Source of the DNA: Calocera cornea HHB12733
Taxonomy: Eukaryota > Basidiomycota > Dacrymycetes > Dacrymycetales > Dacrymycetaceae
Length of the DNA: 64,000 bases
Direction of reading: 5' to 3'
Assembly (NCBI GenBank): GCA_001632435.1
Contig: KV423998.1
Coordinates: 67,859 to 131,858, forward strand
Part shown: in pieces, positions 1-15,200 of the stretch
Numbering within the stretch: position 1 is the first letter of the stretch
Layout of the letters: the number at the start of each line of letters is the position of its first letter
Program-made: the position numbers and the translations under genes
Notes under the pieces: generated by a model
Database searches by the model: none
Told to the model about the DNA's origin: nothing
The model's input: only the letters and a program-made list of their open reading frames with translations

Positions 1-294
1 TCCCGATATCGAGTTACAGTAGGTCATGGGTCCTGAACGAACGACAGAGCGCAGCAAACAGGGCCCTTCGGGGATCACTGCTGTGGGCACGGTCCAGGTA
101 CACGCGTGTTTACTACTTCGACACACTGTCATACTCTATTGGATACAATGCAGCGCTCGCGACAACAGGCACCTAGCAATCCTTCTCTATCGTAGCCACA
201 CACAGTCTACTCCTGCCTCCGAGGCATCATGCAATCAACGTCAGTTCTCTGTCGAAAGATCAGTAATTGGCGGAGAAACATACGGGCACCGAGC
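1..294. other. Flank downstream of DGAT2, no gene seen
   Basis: This stretch lies just 3' of the DGAT2 stop codon on the minus strand. Open frames here are short and resemble no family I know. It probably holds the DGAT2 3' UTR and terminator. Confidence 0.4.
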
Positions 295-1920
295 TTACTT
301 CCGTCTCTGCTTCGCGAACGCGTCTTTATACGTGTCCCATATGCGCATGAGCTCTTCGATGTACAGCTTCTGTGTGTCTTCCAGCAGTTGCTGACTGGGG
401 TTGGCTACGCGCTCTACATGGATTGGACGTCCACAGACAATCATAATGCGCCGCCGGTAGGGCATCAGACCGATGGTATCTACGTTATGGTGTAAACAAT
501 CTTGCACGGTCTGACCGCAATTGATGTACACACAGTTCAGGATGCCGCGTCCATGGAACAGAGGGAGCGTGAAGCCGAAGAGATGTTGGAACTTCTTCTG
601 CAGCTTGTACACCGTCGTCCCCTTTTCGTTTGAGAGCTGCTCGTAGATCTGATATGATCGTCAGCATGAATCAATATGGAGTGCACTGATATGTACATCA
701 TTCTCTCCAAAGGAGAATACCGGAACCAAGTCCGCCCTAGCACGGTGTCAAGTCTGCTCCATAGATCCAGGTCAAGCGGACGTACCCATACTGGATCGCC
801 AATTTGATGAACCCGAATCGCTTTTTCAGCGTCAGATCCGCCGTCCCGGGATGGGCGCTCAAGCTCTCCGCTGCACCACCGATGACGATGGTGATGCTCT
901 GCCCCGGCCCCTTCTTGAGGATGTTGGCGCAAGACTTGCGTGAGACGGAGGCAATGCCCATCCACATGATGATCTCGCGGTAGATGGGAAGGTAGAAGTT
1001 GGAGGAAAGGGTGAGGAGGTGCGGTGTGATTCCGGGAAAGTGCTGGGAGAACCCGATACCTGATGCAATGGTCAGACTGTCACTAACGACGATTGTGGTG
1101 TACGCACTCTCAGTTGCGAAAGTCGCCATCGCACCCCTGTTGTGCAAGATTAAATGGGGCAGACTCGCAGCATTCACGAATCACGCACATGCCAATGATA
1201 CCATGAGGATGGTATCCAAAGAGATACGGCCTGTCTGGAGGAAGTACGGCTTCCTGTTCCTCCCCATCAGCTAGCACCTCAAGCACTCGACAAGGCAACA
1301 CACCCTCATCATCCTGTTCGGCTCGTCAGCTTACTACGGTAGCAGGAGGTGCGCAGACACCCACTCGGCAGGATAATACTCCGCGAAGTGTTTCCAAAAG
1401 CTCAAACTCCTGAACCACGTCCACGGTCGTCCACCCTGATTTGGCGCGTCGTCAATGAAATAAACCCAAATGAGGTAAGCGGTGATGAGGGGCCAGAATG
1501 GTGGGAAAGAACTGTCGATGGGTCAGTATATGCACGGTATATAATAAGATCGGCACATGCCAGAGAATGAAGAAAAAGGAGAGGGTGAAGGGGACCATAA
1601 GCGCCCAGATAGCGACGGCTGCGGTCTGCAGTCTACGCTGCCGCGGTACGACGAACGGTGCAAACCTGCACCAAGATATGAGTGACACGACTCGTCGACG
1701 ACGCAGTAACTCCCACGCACTCGATATGGGGTAACGGCGCTTCAATCCTCGGCATCTTCAACCTCGGTAGGAGAGAGAGGGTCACAGAGGACGGAGAACG
1801 AGATGCGCTCGGCGTGCTCGCGCCTGACGTCTTGCCCGACTTGGCCTCCTGTCGCGTCCTTTCCTTCTCCTGTTCCCGTTCAGACATGATCGGTGGCGGG
1901 ATCGACGTTTCGCCAGCCAT
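295..1920 (-). CDS. DGA1: Diacylglycerol O-acyltransferase, DGAT2 family
   Basis: It catalyses the last step of triacylglycerol synthesis, acyl-CoA plus diacylglycerol, at the ER and lipid droplets. The frame resumes over about seven short introns. The N-terminal tail is Ser/Thr/Arg-rich (start chosen at MAGETSI, 1920). Next come IEFAPFVVPRQRRLQT, which leads into the hydrophobic membrane segments, FIDDAPNQGGRPWTWFRSL, then the active-site block YLFGYHPHGIIGMGAMATFA with the family's HPHG motif. GGAAESLSAHPG and ADLVPVFSFGEND follow, and the C-terminus is VCGRPIHVE...QQLLEDTQKLYIEELMRIWD. All family blocks are present in order, so the gene looks intact at roughly 400 residues. The junction after exon 2 (about 1505-1565) needs an unusual donor, possibly GC, and is the least certain border. 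The gene lies 0.8 kb downstream of CDC48 on the same strand, with no functional link apparent. Confidence 0.92.
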
Positions 1921-2710
1921 GGTGGGACGCTGGGAGGGCGTGCAGGCTCGACGCGGTCGGACTTCGTAGGTGTATGCAGTCGCAGGCGCAGTCGGTGGGG
2001 TGCAGTGGCTCACTGGGCGCGGCGCTCGACCCTAGCCGGCTGCAGTTGCTTCTCCGACAATGGGGATGGCGTGCAGGGCGAGGATGATAACAACAGAGCA
2101 GCCAATAAGTTAAGCGAGTGCGCCTTCGCGTTCAAAGTTTCGAGCCCTGCAGGGCGGAGATTCGTCGGGTGCGTTGCTCAGGGTAGCTCGGCGTGGCTTG
2201 GGAAACGTTCCTGGGCGGTCCACAAGGCTATGAGAGGACGGCGAGACCGGCTTGCGCGGGTTGGGGATGTCAAAGAAGGGGACGGTGAGGGTGCGGACTG
2301 TTGGGAATGCAATGCGCTCGAAGGAGGTAGTGACAGACGGGGCAAGGGCGACAGGCCTGGGAAGTCTGAGGCCGCGACGCGATGCCGTCACATCCGCGCG
2401 GTAAGCATCACACCTCAACGGCTGGGGGCTGGGCGAACCCTTCAATGATAGCCTTCTCTACTTCCGTTCCTTTCCTTCTCACGGTACCTCGCTGTCCCCA
2501 AAAGCTGACAGCCAGCGAACAACGGGCATCTAGGCAGCACGCATTGTATTTGGGGTCATGTAGCTACAGAATGGGAGAGGAAAATAAAATGGTAAAAAAA
2601 CCGTCATCCGCCGGCACCGCCAGGCATGCGCGTAAAGTAGGCTATCAAACGATCAATGCAGGCATGCGTACATTTTGTCCGCGTTCCTCCATCACAGCGA
2701 CTCTCTCCGC
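1921..2710. other. Intergenic: CDC48 3' flank and DGAT2 promoter region
   Basis: Both neighbours are on the minus strand, so this stretch should hold the CDC48 3' UTR (right side) and the DGAT2 promoter (left side). Overlapping frames up to about 160 codons are present on both strands, but none shows a recognisable domain or a consistent splice structure. Confidence 0.4.
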
Positions 2711-5418
<2,708 letters not shown>

Positions 5419-6043
5419 GATCTAAGCAGGATAGCAGGCTTGAGGTATGGGTTCGACAATGGTGACAGTACAGGATCAAGGTGGTCGCGACCAACGACCT
5501 TATGAGGGGCGCGAGTTGCGTTGGTTTGGAAAGTGCGAGAGGGCGACGGGAGCTTTTCTTTTGGGCTGACGCGGCTCCTCGGACCCCGGATACCGCCCAC
5601 ACCGGTATGCGGGATACGCGCGCGTTATAAGCGACCACCGCGATACAACGCCAGCTGGCCGCCTGATTGGCGGTCCACAGGCTACTCGTACGTGGCCATT
5701 GCAACCAGCCTCTGTACGATTTGTCAACCTCGTATTGAATTGGACATTCTCGAAGCGGCTACGAGGTGGTGGATCGCATAACCTATGCTATCAGTTAAAT
5801 TGTCTGCTGACGTGCCTGCTGTGGAGACTTCTGCAAAAGAAAACCGCAGAGTGGTGTTTGAGCAAGAGGATCGTTCGGCCCTAGTAATGAGCTGTGGTAG
5901 CTGGAATCGAGTACCGTGAATTGGGCCCAAGCTAACTCAATGTAAGCACGCTCACCTGCTCATGGCTCAGACTGTGCGAATGAACGCCCATGTCTTCATC
6001 TACATACGAGCTAAGTTACTGAATCCCACCGTACAAGTATCCG
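5419..6043. other. Intergenic: CDC48 promoter region
   Basis: It separates the CDC48 start from the 3' end of a decayed F-box gene. No coding frame with family similarity is seen. It should contain the CDC48 promoter, but I could not assign individual elements. Confidence 0.4.
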
Positions 6044-7660
6044 TCAGCAGCTGGCATTTGATGACTCCGTGACTTCATCGTAATATGATGTAAGAGTGTG
6101 CCGCGGAAACTTCAACAGTGCGTTGACCTCGTTCCAGAAAGTGTAATGCTCCAACGGCCCGGTCGCATACACATTTCGGTTGGGCCAGAGCTGTGCTAGA
6201 AACAATGCCGCTTTGACGGGGCTTCCTCCCCACGCATCGCCAACAACAATGTAGATGTTTTGCTTTGGACTGATCTTATCGCCCCTGGGTCGATGTTGAA
6301 GCACTTGTAGCTCCGCATCCGGACGTAGCTGCGTAGGAACATTGATGAAACGAATATGTGGACAATGTGTCGCAAATTGCGTGCACTTCTATGCCAGTGG
6401 AAATCCTGAAGATTGAATCTGTCAAACAGGTCTGTGTCGGGGTACACATCGTTTTCAGAGCAGGCCGACAGCGTCAAGGCGTTGAGTTGCTTCTCAGAGA
6501 AGCTCCATACCCCGCCTTGTCCACCGGGTCCCAGGGTAAAGTGTTCCATCTCCCTACATCGCGTAAGGGGCTTTGGCGCTCGGGAACGGTCCACAATTGC
6601 CAGCAACCAGCACAATAGAGCCTAAGTTCTTCCAGGATTGTTCTAGCAGCGGCACTAGAATGCCCACGTCCGGCAGTTCGTCGTAGATATAGCTCAGCTC
6701 TACTTTCTGCAGAGTGTGCATTCTTGACAAAGGCCACATAAACGCATTACGACCATTGCCTTCCCACGAGTAAGATCGCAGCTTCGGGAAGGTGTGTCGT
6801 TGTCCTTGTAATTGTGAGGGTCATCCGATACGGCGTCGACCAAAGAGAGCGCATGGATATCCAAGCGTTGCAAATTCGAAAGTAGGACGAGAGAGCTTAA
6901 TATCGTCCTAGTTATGCTGACTCGCCGCATCTCGAGGCGCATCAAGCTCGTGAAGGAGAATATGGTATTGTATCGAAATTGGTTCATCGACTGACCTAAA
7001 GGCATGAGATCCACCCCGAGTCTGGTAAGCTTTGTATTATCGTGAAGCGTGCGCCAGAAAGCCATAGCACTTGGGGTCAGGCCCTCAATGTCATCCCAGT
7101 TGTAGCCTTGTATGTCGCCATCATGATCGACAGCTCTCAAGGTCGTACCAATCAGTCCGCTGGCGAGCTTGTATCGATCTCCCATGGCTGAGATGCTTAG
7201 CCCGGTCAAAGATCTGAGAGAGGGCAGAGGTGGCTCCAAGGTGCAGCCCTCAAGCCTCTCATGAAGAAGTTCAACCGTAAAGTCCCAGTCTGCGGCAGTA
7301 TATGGGCTTCTCTCTCTTCCTTCCAAGTCCATCTCCTGTATCAGCGCCGCAAATGGTTCAAACCTTTGCCATCCCTGCATACATAGTCTCGTTCAGCAGG
7401 GACCTGGCTAAGGTGCAGCATGGAAAGTACTCACGAGCGACGGATCTTCTAAGCAGCTAGTGACCAAATGCAGCACACGCGTCACTGTGGTTCGCCGCCA
7501 GATGTGTACCAAGGTGAGTTGGAAAAGGTGGTGGGATGTGAGCATCAGCGTTTTACAGTCTTTGATTGGGAATCTATGGCCGTATAGAGGAACAACAGCC
7601 AGAAAATGTTGGATGATGTCGGAGGCTCACGACATCGTCCACTTGCCAAATGCGATGCAT
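6044..7660 (-). pseudogene. Decayed F-box/LRR-type gene, copy A
   Basis: The sequence matches the gene at 19495-21048 along its whole length once frames are switched. It opens with MHRIWQVDDVV, the same MHR-x-W start as the other F-box genes in the window, then breaks frame within about 12 codons. The next frame runs DIIQHFLAVVPLYGHRFPI to a normal intron (GTGAGT...TATGCAG, about 7376-7434). The body contains TKLTRLGVDLMPLGQS and leucine-rich segments. Frame is lost again near 6790 (before YSWEGNGRNAF), near 6575 (after GNCGPFPSAKAP) and near 6340, so at least four shifts are needed. The 3' end reads NALLKFPRHTLTSYYDEV and matches copy B. F-box proteins are substrate adaptors of SCF ubiquitin ligases; the family is large and fast-evolving in agaricomycetes. 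Sequencing error could explain one shift but hardly all of them. Confidence 0.8.
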
Positions 7661-7940
7661 GTTGGGATGGTCAATATGATCACTGTACAGCGTGTGTGGG
7701 GAGAGGCGGGAGGGGCTGACGGGATGGTGATACGAAGAACCCAAGGTGCTGGCGTGCGAGGGTGAAAAAGAAAGTGAAGCAGTCCCTGGATGCGGGGTCG
7801 ACTTGGTGGTGGTTACCGCTGCCCGACACGATTGCTTCCTCCGTGGCCAGGCCGGGCGAACGATTGAATTGAGAATGTAGTTAATTGGATGGCCGCTGTG
7901 CAGTGGGTTTGGAAATATACAGTAGCCGACCTATAATATA

Positions 7941-9012
7941 TCATTGACTCCTCTCTAGTTGCTCTGACAATTCCCTCTGACCCTCTTCCGTTCTCCACTT
8001 CAACGCATTCAGCAAGGCCTGGCTCGGCTCGCACTTCGTCCACGTATCGTAGTCATACCACACACATACCGCCTCGGCAGTACAAACTGGCCGCTGCTGC
8101 ATGTAGGAATATGCGAGGCATGACAACGTGAACTGTGTGGGCTGGAGGGAATGGGCTTTGTGGGCGATCAGCAGCTGTCAAAGGCATTAGTCATTTATCG
8201 ATGTACTGGACATGGACAGCGTACGGTGTCAGGGTATGTCACAGGTCTCTGCAATATACATTAGCTGTGTCTTGTGCAGGGAAAGGAAAGACTCGCCCGG
8301 AACCGCACATCGATACTCTTCAGTATGATGCTCACGCCTCGCCCTTCCATCATATCCTTCGCCGTCTTCAATCCGCCAATCTCCTCACCCATTCTTTGCG
8401 TAAATCGCATTCTCCCCTGACGGAACAGTCATAATTATGAGAATCGGTGATATCGCTCAGAATACGGGTGGGGCGAACCGACTCGAAGAAGCGGACATAT
8501 CGGACGTTGTTCAGATGCCTGAAGCTATCCAGATCACCCCAGGCGATCTCCTCCTCCCAAAAGCTCGATCGATCATACAGCCCTGACAGCGCATGTTTGT
8601 GTCCTTTTATTTGTCCCTCGATCTTCCGCTCTTGTAGCTCCCGTGCTTCGCCTGTGAGAGACGTCGACGAAATGGGAGGCTCCGACACATCGCCCTTGTG
8701 CTCCAGAACGGTCTCCGTGTCCTTCTCTGCGTTCCTGTTGGGGTTGACCTTGTGGTGCTTGTGCACCTTCTCCTCGGATTGCGGCTCCAGGGTGTAGACG
8801 CTCTCGGGAGGTGGATAGCCCGCATCAGCCGGACCGACTTCGCCAGGCGCGAGATAGTACGGGGAGGACGGGTCGTTGAATGATGCGTAGAGCTTCCGCA
8901 GCTTGGGATCGTCATGGATGCGCCTTGAGATGAAGTACGACAGAGAGCGAAAGCGACATGCTGGTACACGAGGAGTGTAGCGGGTGGAAACGCAAGGCAG
9001 CCGAGCTATCAT
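7941..9012 (-). CDS. Hot-dog fold thioesterase-like protein, probably mitochondrial
   Basis: Start chosen at MIARLPCVSTRYTPRVPACR (9012). The first 30 or so residues are rich in Arg and Ser with no acidic residue, like a mitochondrial presequence. The middle is polar. From about residue 155 the segment FWEEEIAWGDLDSFRHLNN continues into VRYVRFFESVRPTR, matching the 4HBT thioesterase signature (Asp, His-x-Asn-Asn, Tyr, Phe-Glu). Downstream exons give RMGEEIGGLKTAKDMMEGRG, LKSIDVRFRRPVTYPDTLLI and a C-terminal block ending in QLERSQ. Introns lie near 8400-8435, 8255-8300 (this one looks GC-AG) and 8180-8220. Family members hydrolyse acyl-CoA or acyl-carrier thioesters; the substrate here cannot be read from sequence. 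The gene is tail-to-head with TEL1, whose stop codon lies about 200 bp upstream of this start. Confidence 0.8.
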
Positions 9013-9218
9013 GGTGATGACAGAGAGAGAGGCTAGTAACTGGGCGGAATGCGGGGTAAAGGGTCCTCGCTGGCCTGTCACCGTCGATGACCAGGGTCGC
9101 ACACGAGAAACCACGGAGTCCTTTATCACTAAGTCTAACTTACAGGTATTGGCTAGTATTACAAATTGACTATATGCCGGATATCATCATGCAGGGAGTA
9201 TCGATGTATGTATATGTG

Positions 9219-12200
9219 CTAGTACCATGGAAGCCATCCTGTAGGAGTGACGTGTCAAATCGGCGTTCCGGAGGAATGAACTGAACACACCTGAATAGAT
9301 TTGGGAGAGATTCCACGTGTCTCTCGCCTCATTGATAAGTCTGTTCACCGTATACTCTACGCTCAAGCTCTTGTCAAGCTTATCGGCGACTGATTTGAGA
9401 GCCCGATCGGCGTTCTCTTGTGCCATGTCGCTCTCCATATTCAGCTCTTCTGTCACATCCGCCTCGCTTGCCCTGCTCGGAAGTCCAGAGGACGGGGGAA
9501 ACTCGCTGCCAGCCGTGGAAGGAGGCATCACGGTACTTGACGGAGTGACTTCAATAGCTTGAGCCTTTGCGATTTGGAAGGGACTCGCAGTCCTATCAAA
9601 AATCTCAGTATATGGTCTGAATACGACGCGGTTGCGAGACATACCATGAATGCAGAGGGTCGTAGCGGAAGACCTCGATAATTGTTTTTATGTGATCCGA
9701 CTCTTCCCTGAGAACACGGAGAGTATTCTCTGCGCAGCGCTGGAACACGCCATCCGTCCCGCAGGTACCCAAACCATCCACGACATCGCGTGTCAGGCGG
9801 AACGGTACCGTCTCCGGAATTGGAAGCAAGGTTCCCTATTTGCCATGATAAGCATGTGAAGATGAGCACAGATGGAGTAACTTTCCTGCTCGAACGCAAT
9901 ACCCAAATCAATATGAACGACTTCTCCGGTATGATTATCGATCAGAATGTTGGAAAGGTGTCGATCGCCTAAACCGACGACATGCCCGACAATGGACGTC
10001 ACTGCTACACTTCGAGCATACCGCAATCGCATGGAGAACCACGCAGCCGGTACTTTTCGCCTCTCGGAGAAGTAGTGTCGCATAACAGGACGGACACGCT
10101 TGCATATTCCCTCGAAGAATTTGAACTTCTGCTCTGGTGGTATCTGGGCTTCAGGCGTAGGCAGCTTCTCTCGTATCTTGCTCGTGGAGGGTTCGTTTTT
10201 GTGATACCTGGATACATTTAGGCTTTATACACGGGCAAGAGAAGGTGGATTCTCACCGCTGGTGAGCGGCTTGTAGCCACGAACCGAGGGGGATCGTGTT
10301 TTCCACAAACTCTAACATGCCTGCTTGTGATGCCAAAGGAATGACTCGATATGTGCGCATCTGGAGATGGCGCTGCCGTGTGTGCAGATCGCCCTGCAAC
10401 AAATGATTGACTAGTTCAAACACTTGTTCCATGACCGCATCCTGGCGTAAGTCGTCACCCCCTTCTCCCTTGAACTGTGATATGCACGATCAGCCACGTC
10501 ACTGCAACGTCGATGACGATCCTCACCAGCTGTTGGTAATTGCGACCATCAGATCCGACGCAGATGCTGATCTTCGGACAATTATTTCCTCCCGCAACCT
10601 TGAAAGTTTTCTCGTACCGTGCGATCGTGACAATATCACGGTACAACATTGTCTTGTCCACTGGAGTGTGCACAGTGGCAACAGGGATGTCATAATTGAC
10701 GAGCTGCAGGAGGCGTAAACGAGGCGGCACGGGGTGCCTCTTGTTTTGTTCCGGCTTTTGAGATTTCATGGGATAGTTAGCCCACTCAAGGTATGCCTCG
10801 CATGCTTCGAAGACCTTTTTGATCTTGCTTCCCGTGACGTCATTGGAAGAAAGGGTGTGATGAATGAAAGCCGCAGCATTGATTCGCCCTTGCTGAGAAG
10901 CTTCCTCAGTTGAAAGTGCAGCGATCCTCGATCTCTTCAAGCCCCCCAGCGCATACACTTGGTACAGGCTGTGGAATGGATGTTCCTTGCAAAGACGAAG
11001 CATGAGAGATTGCAGGTTTCTCTGACCACTGGGAAGCACCGAGGTCCTTTCCATGCGCGCCGACAGCTGATGGACCAAGAAGACAAACTTGTGCGAGGGA
11101 ATTCTATGAAGATCTGCACTGATCGCATTGTTGACCTCTTCGTCCTTGAAGTGACTAAACCAACGGGCAAGAAACCTGACAGCCGCACTTTCATCATGAA
11201 TGTCGGAAAAGCGGAGTACTTTTGAAAACATTTCCATAGCCCTGCGCAGAAAGAGCTTGCCCGCTTGAACCAGCTCTTCGTACCGAGCTTCATCCCGTTC
11301 CAGCAAGGTGTTTGCGCGGTCTCGGTGCGCCCGATATCTATGAACGAGGGCGTGGTCATTTGCTCGTGGCTTTGCCTTAGTGATGCGAGCTTCTTGAACA
11401 CGCTGAAGAGCAGAATCGTAGCCTTGCGCCTCAAACCAAGCCAGTTCCTGTTTCTTGCGCCGTATGTAGAGTTCGTAGCGACTGAGGTCTCGCGTTCCGA
11501 TCGTCTGGTACTGCTCGTCTGCAAAGATAGCATAGCGATAGAAGACAGCAGCATGGTCACTATTAGCAGATCCCGCCGCTTTGCGCACAAGGTCCATGGC
11601 AGGCTGAAAATAGTGGTCATTGATATTTCTTGCGTCGTCAAGACCTGCCTCAGAGATCCAAGAGCCCTGTCATTGTCCGTCAGAAGAATTAAGAGGTGAA
11701 CGGGGCGGAGTGACTCACGAGATTAGCCTGCAGTGCCGCAATTTGGGAGATGTCGGCTGCTGATGCTTGCTGCAAGTCTCGGTGCACATGGAGCTGATCA
11801 TGGAGCAGGCGTGTGAGCACATCAATCGCCGACTGCTTCTCACCTTGAGACCAGAGCACATTCGCGAACTCTGTAGATGTAGCGATACTTGGAGAAATCC
11901 ACGATTCGAGTTGTTGAGCTTGAGTGATCGCATTCAACGCAACCTGGACGTTCCCGGAATTGCGAGCCGCCTCTGATAACCCCAGCAAACAGTCCCTTTC
12001 GACTTTCTGCAGTCTTTGGGACAGCATAGTGGGGATATTTCCGATTTGTTCCGCACGATCGGCAGACTGAAAGGCATGTAAGAGGGACACGCGAGTGGCA
12101 ACTATACTCTCGGTAACAGAGAAACTAGGAAGCGCATCAGCTGGATTCGTACGGACAACTTCAACCTGGCACTTACTCCATATCTGTCGGCATGTTCATG

Positions 12201-15200
12201 AAGTTTGCCAGGTCACGGGCAGGTATCTCTTTCGCTTTACACCAATCTTGAAACACAGGGTCTTGCCAACGGAGTATTTCACGCAGACAGACCAATGTCC
12301 TGCATGACTTGCGCAGGCCGACCATATCATCGTCCGGAATAGCTCCGAGCTGTTCGGCCGTTTGCAAAAATGCACGGTTCACGGCCGTAGTGGTTTGCAC
12401 CAGATGACGTTCCCTGTGGATAGCTTGTAGCGCGAAGTAAAGAGCTGAACTAGCACTAGCACTCGTAGAAGGGATATCGGGCAAGTCCCAGCTTTCAGTT
12501 CGCCATGCGAGATCGTATTCCAGGTCCGGTGTAGTGATTCGCTTGTCAAGAGAGCGCAGAAACGAGCTTGCCAAATAATCAAACCCTAGGGATTGGAGAG
12601 ATCTCACAACACCAAGAGCAGAGTCTTCTGTGTCCTTGCGCGCCCTGGAGAAACCGTTCCTACTCGTCGAACCATGGAAACCTAGGGCAAGGTCCCATCT
12701 GCCTTCATGCTCGACACTTCGTACCACAGACGTCCGTGCATCTCGCGCCTTAATGGCGTAGAACCCATCCGGCTCTTCAATATGAGAATAGATGGCATAT
12801 AAGACGTCTTCATCGCTGATATCCTTCGAGTCTTTGATTGGGTTGTCCACCGCCAACTCATGCAGCATCAGCGCTGTAGTGTATTCTCCGCATGCGGCAG
12901 CACATTTCGAGAGGAGTCTGAAATCGAGATCGAGCCATTTATCATGTGATAAAGGATCTGCCTTCTCGTTCACATCGAAGTTGCGCAGATAAATCACAAC
13001 ATCAATTACCGTCTGGATGCACGCCAAGGCGGTGGCGCCTTGATGTCCCAACAGATTCCGGAAGTGAGCCGAGATGTGGGTCCGGATAGTCCTCTGGTCG
13101 GAGTCTTCAAGGACTCCCAGAGCCTCTCGCTTCAAGACTGCGTGAATTAAGGGAGGCAGCAGGAGTTCCGCAAAAGAAGAGTCCATTTGTAGAATGGGGA
13201 CAGCCTGAGCCCAAGTCGGATCATAGGGTGCATGCAACTCCACCAGGAATACAGTAAAGAAGCAGATCCATTCGGAGTGTACTTCCCCGAGATGTATAAG
13301 TGTGGGATCCAGCAATTCTCCCATTGATCTCTTTCGCCAAGGGTACGGCTCCAAACCTTGAGGACGAATTAGGGCGACCTCTTCCTGAGTAACTTGAGAA
13401 AGGCCTTCCACTTCCTTCGAGATTAATGGCATAAGCCTACGGAGGGTTTCATACGCTGCTGTCCTTCTGTCCACTCGACTATTCATCAACATTTCGCATA
13501 AATGCCCCACCAGATAATAGGCAGGCGAAAGGTCTTTGAACCGTCGGCGGGCAGCCGTGATTTCTTGGAGATACCCCGATAACGCCCTTGGGACCGGCCT
13601 TGTATCCGTTTCGACGGCTTCCAGTCGGCACGAGTATGAGAACAACAGGTCGCTCAATTGGTGACAGTCCTGAATGTCGATCTTGGTCATAGAGTGTAAT
13701 GCTGCCTTGAGCTGCCAGAACCCTGCTTCGGACAACGTTGAACCATACAATGTGCTTTCCCGAGCCATGGAAGGAACAGAATCGAGGAACAGAAGTCTCT
13801 CGCGAGAAGCGTGCTGTTTCGTTAGCACGGTGTGGATGTTTTCCGGCGAAATGTCGCAGAAGGAAAAAGCTTCCTCATAGGCCGATGGCCAGAGAATGAT
13901 TGCACTTTTGACCAACTCTTTGAGGGCCTCGCTTGAGTATAATTCTGACATCCGGGTGACAATCCACACTTCAAGCTCTTGGCTGAAACGGACACCAGAA
14001 AGCTCAGACGTGTGGAGTTTGTACCCGTCCAGAGCCTCGCCGATCCGCACTAAGATCCCCGAGAGTATCTCGTCAGGGTGATTGATACGAAGCAGGAGTT
14101 GTAATCCCCAATTGAGAAAGTTTCGAGAAGTGCGAGCAATGTCGATCTGATCGATCAAAGCACTTGCTCCCCTTAACAAAACGCGAAGGACTGCAGGTTG
14201 GGTGAAACATGATGTGGAGAGCGAGATATACATCATTGCTGAACGTAGGGCGCGGACCTGCTCGTTGACCATAGAGGCGCGGGTCGCCAATGCGAAGAGC
14301 TCGGTTACAACTGAATAGGCAGTTTCGTTTGAGAACACACCACCGTACTGAGAATCAAGCCAGAAGAGACTTCTCAAAATGGTGAGCGAGCTCACGGCAG
14401 GCAGAATTGGTCGATGCATCGGATAGTCTTCATCAATATCGATGACGAAAGCACGGAATGTCGAAAGCGCAGTAGCAGAGTTTACCTTTGCGCCGTGGCT
14501 TGCCGGGAACCTCGCAGCGAGCTGGGAAACTCCATGCAGAAGATGGAAAATGGACGCTCCTGGGTTGCTGAAGTCTGTATCCACGAGCAATGTCAGAATA
14601 GTCAAAATTATGTCGGCCAAGTGCCTAGACATGATGTGCATGAAGTCGGCTTCTTCGACACCACAAAGCTGAGCGTGATGAATGATGCCGTTGTTCAGGA
14701 AGATGATGTCCTCCGAATTAGGAACTGCGGAAGGGTCGTCGAGAGTGATGTTGTTCATGAAGAATGCGATCCGCAGTCCCAGAGTCTTTGGTAGACATTC
14801 CCGCATCCCGGCGTCAGGCGGGATGCCTCGGGCTGTGCACAGAGTACGAAAGCAGAAACCGCCACTTGGGTCCGTGTCGTTGGAGACGGCGAGGAAGACT
14901 GGGCCCATTAGAGGGAAACAATCTGTTGCAAGCGAGTTCCGGTCGGCATATCCGAACAGTCTTGGTAACTTCGTGAGATCGTAGACATCCATGCCATCAG
15001 ATTCGCGATTCATGCGAGAGACTGTGAAGGCGAACTGGCCGGCATATGGGCGGAACAGATTGACCAATGACCCCATGCCAAGCAGAGTGGAGACGACTTC
15101 GAAAATGCTTTGCACGTGTTCTTTATACTGATCAAATTGCATGCAAGTGGATATCAGTGCCCAGTACGGAGCTTTGCGCACTTCGGAGCTCGGGAGCATT

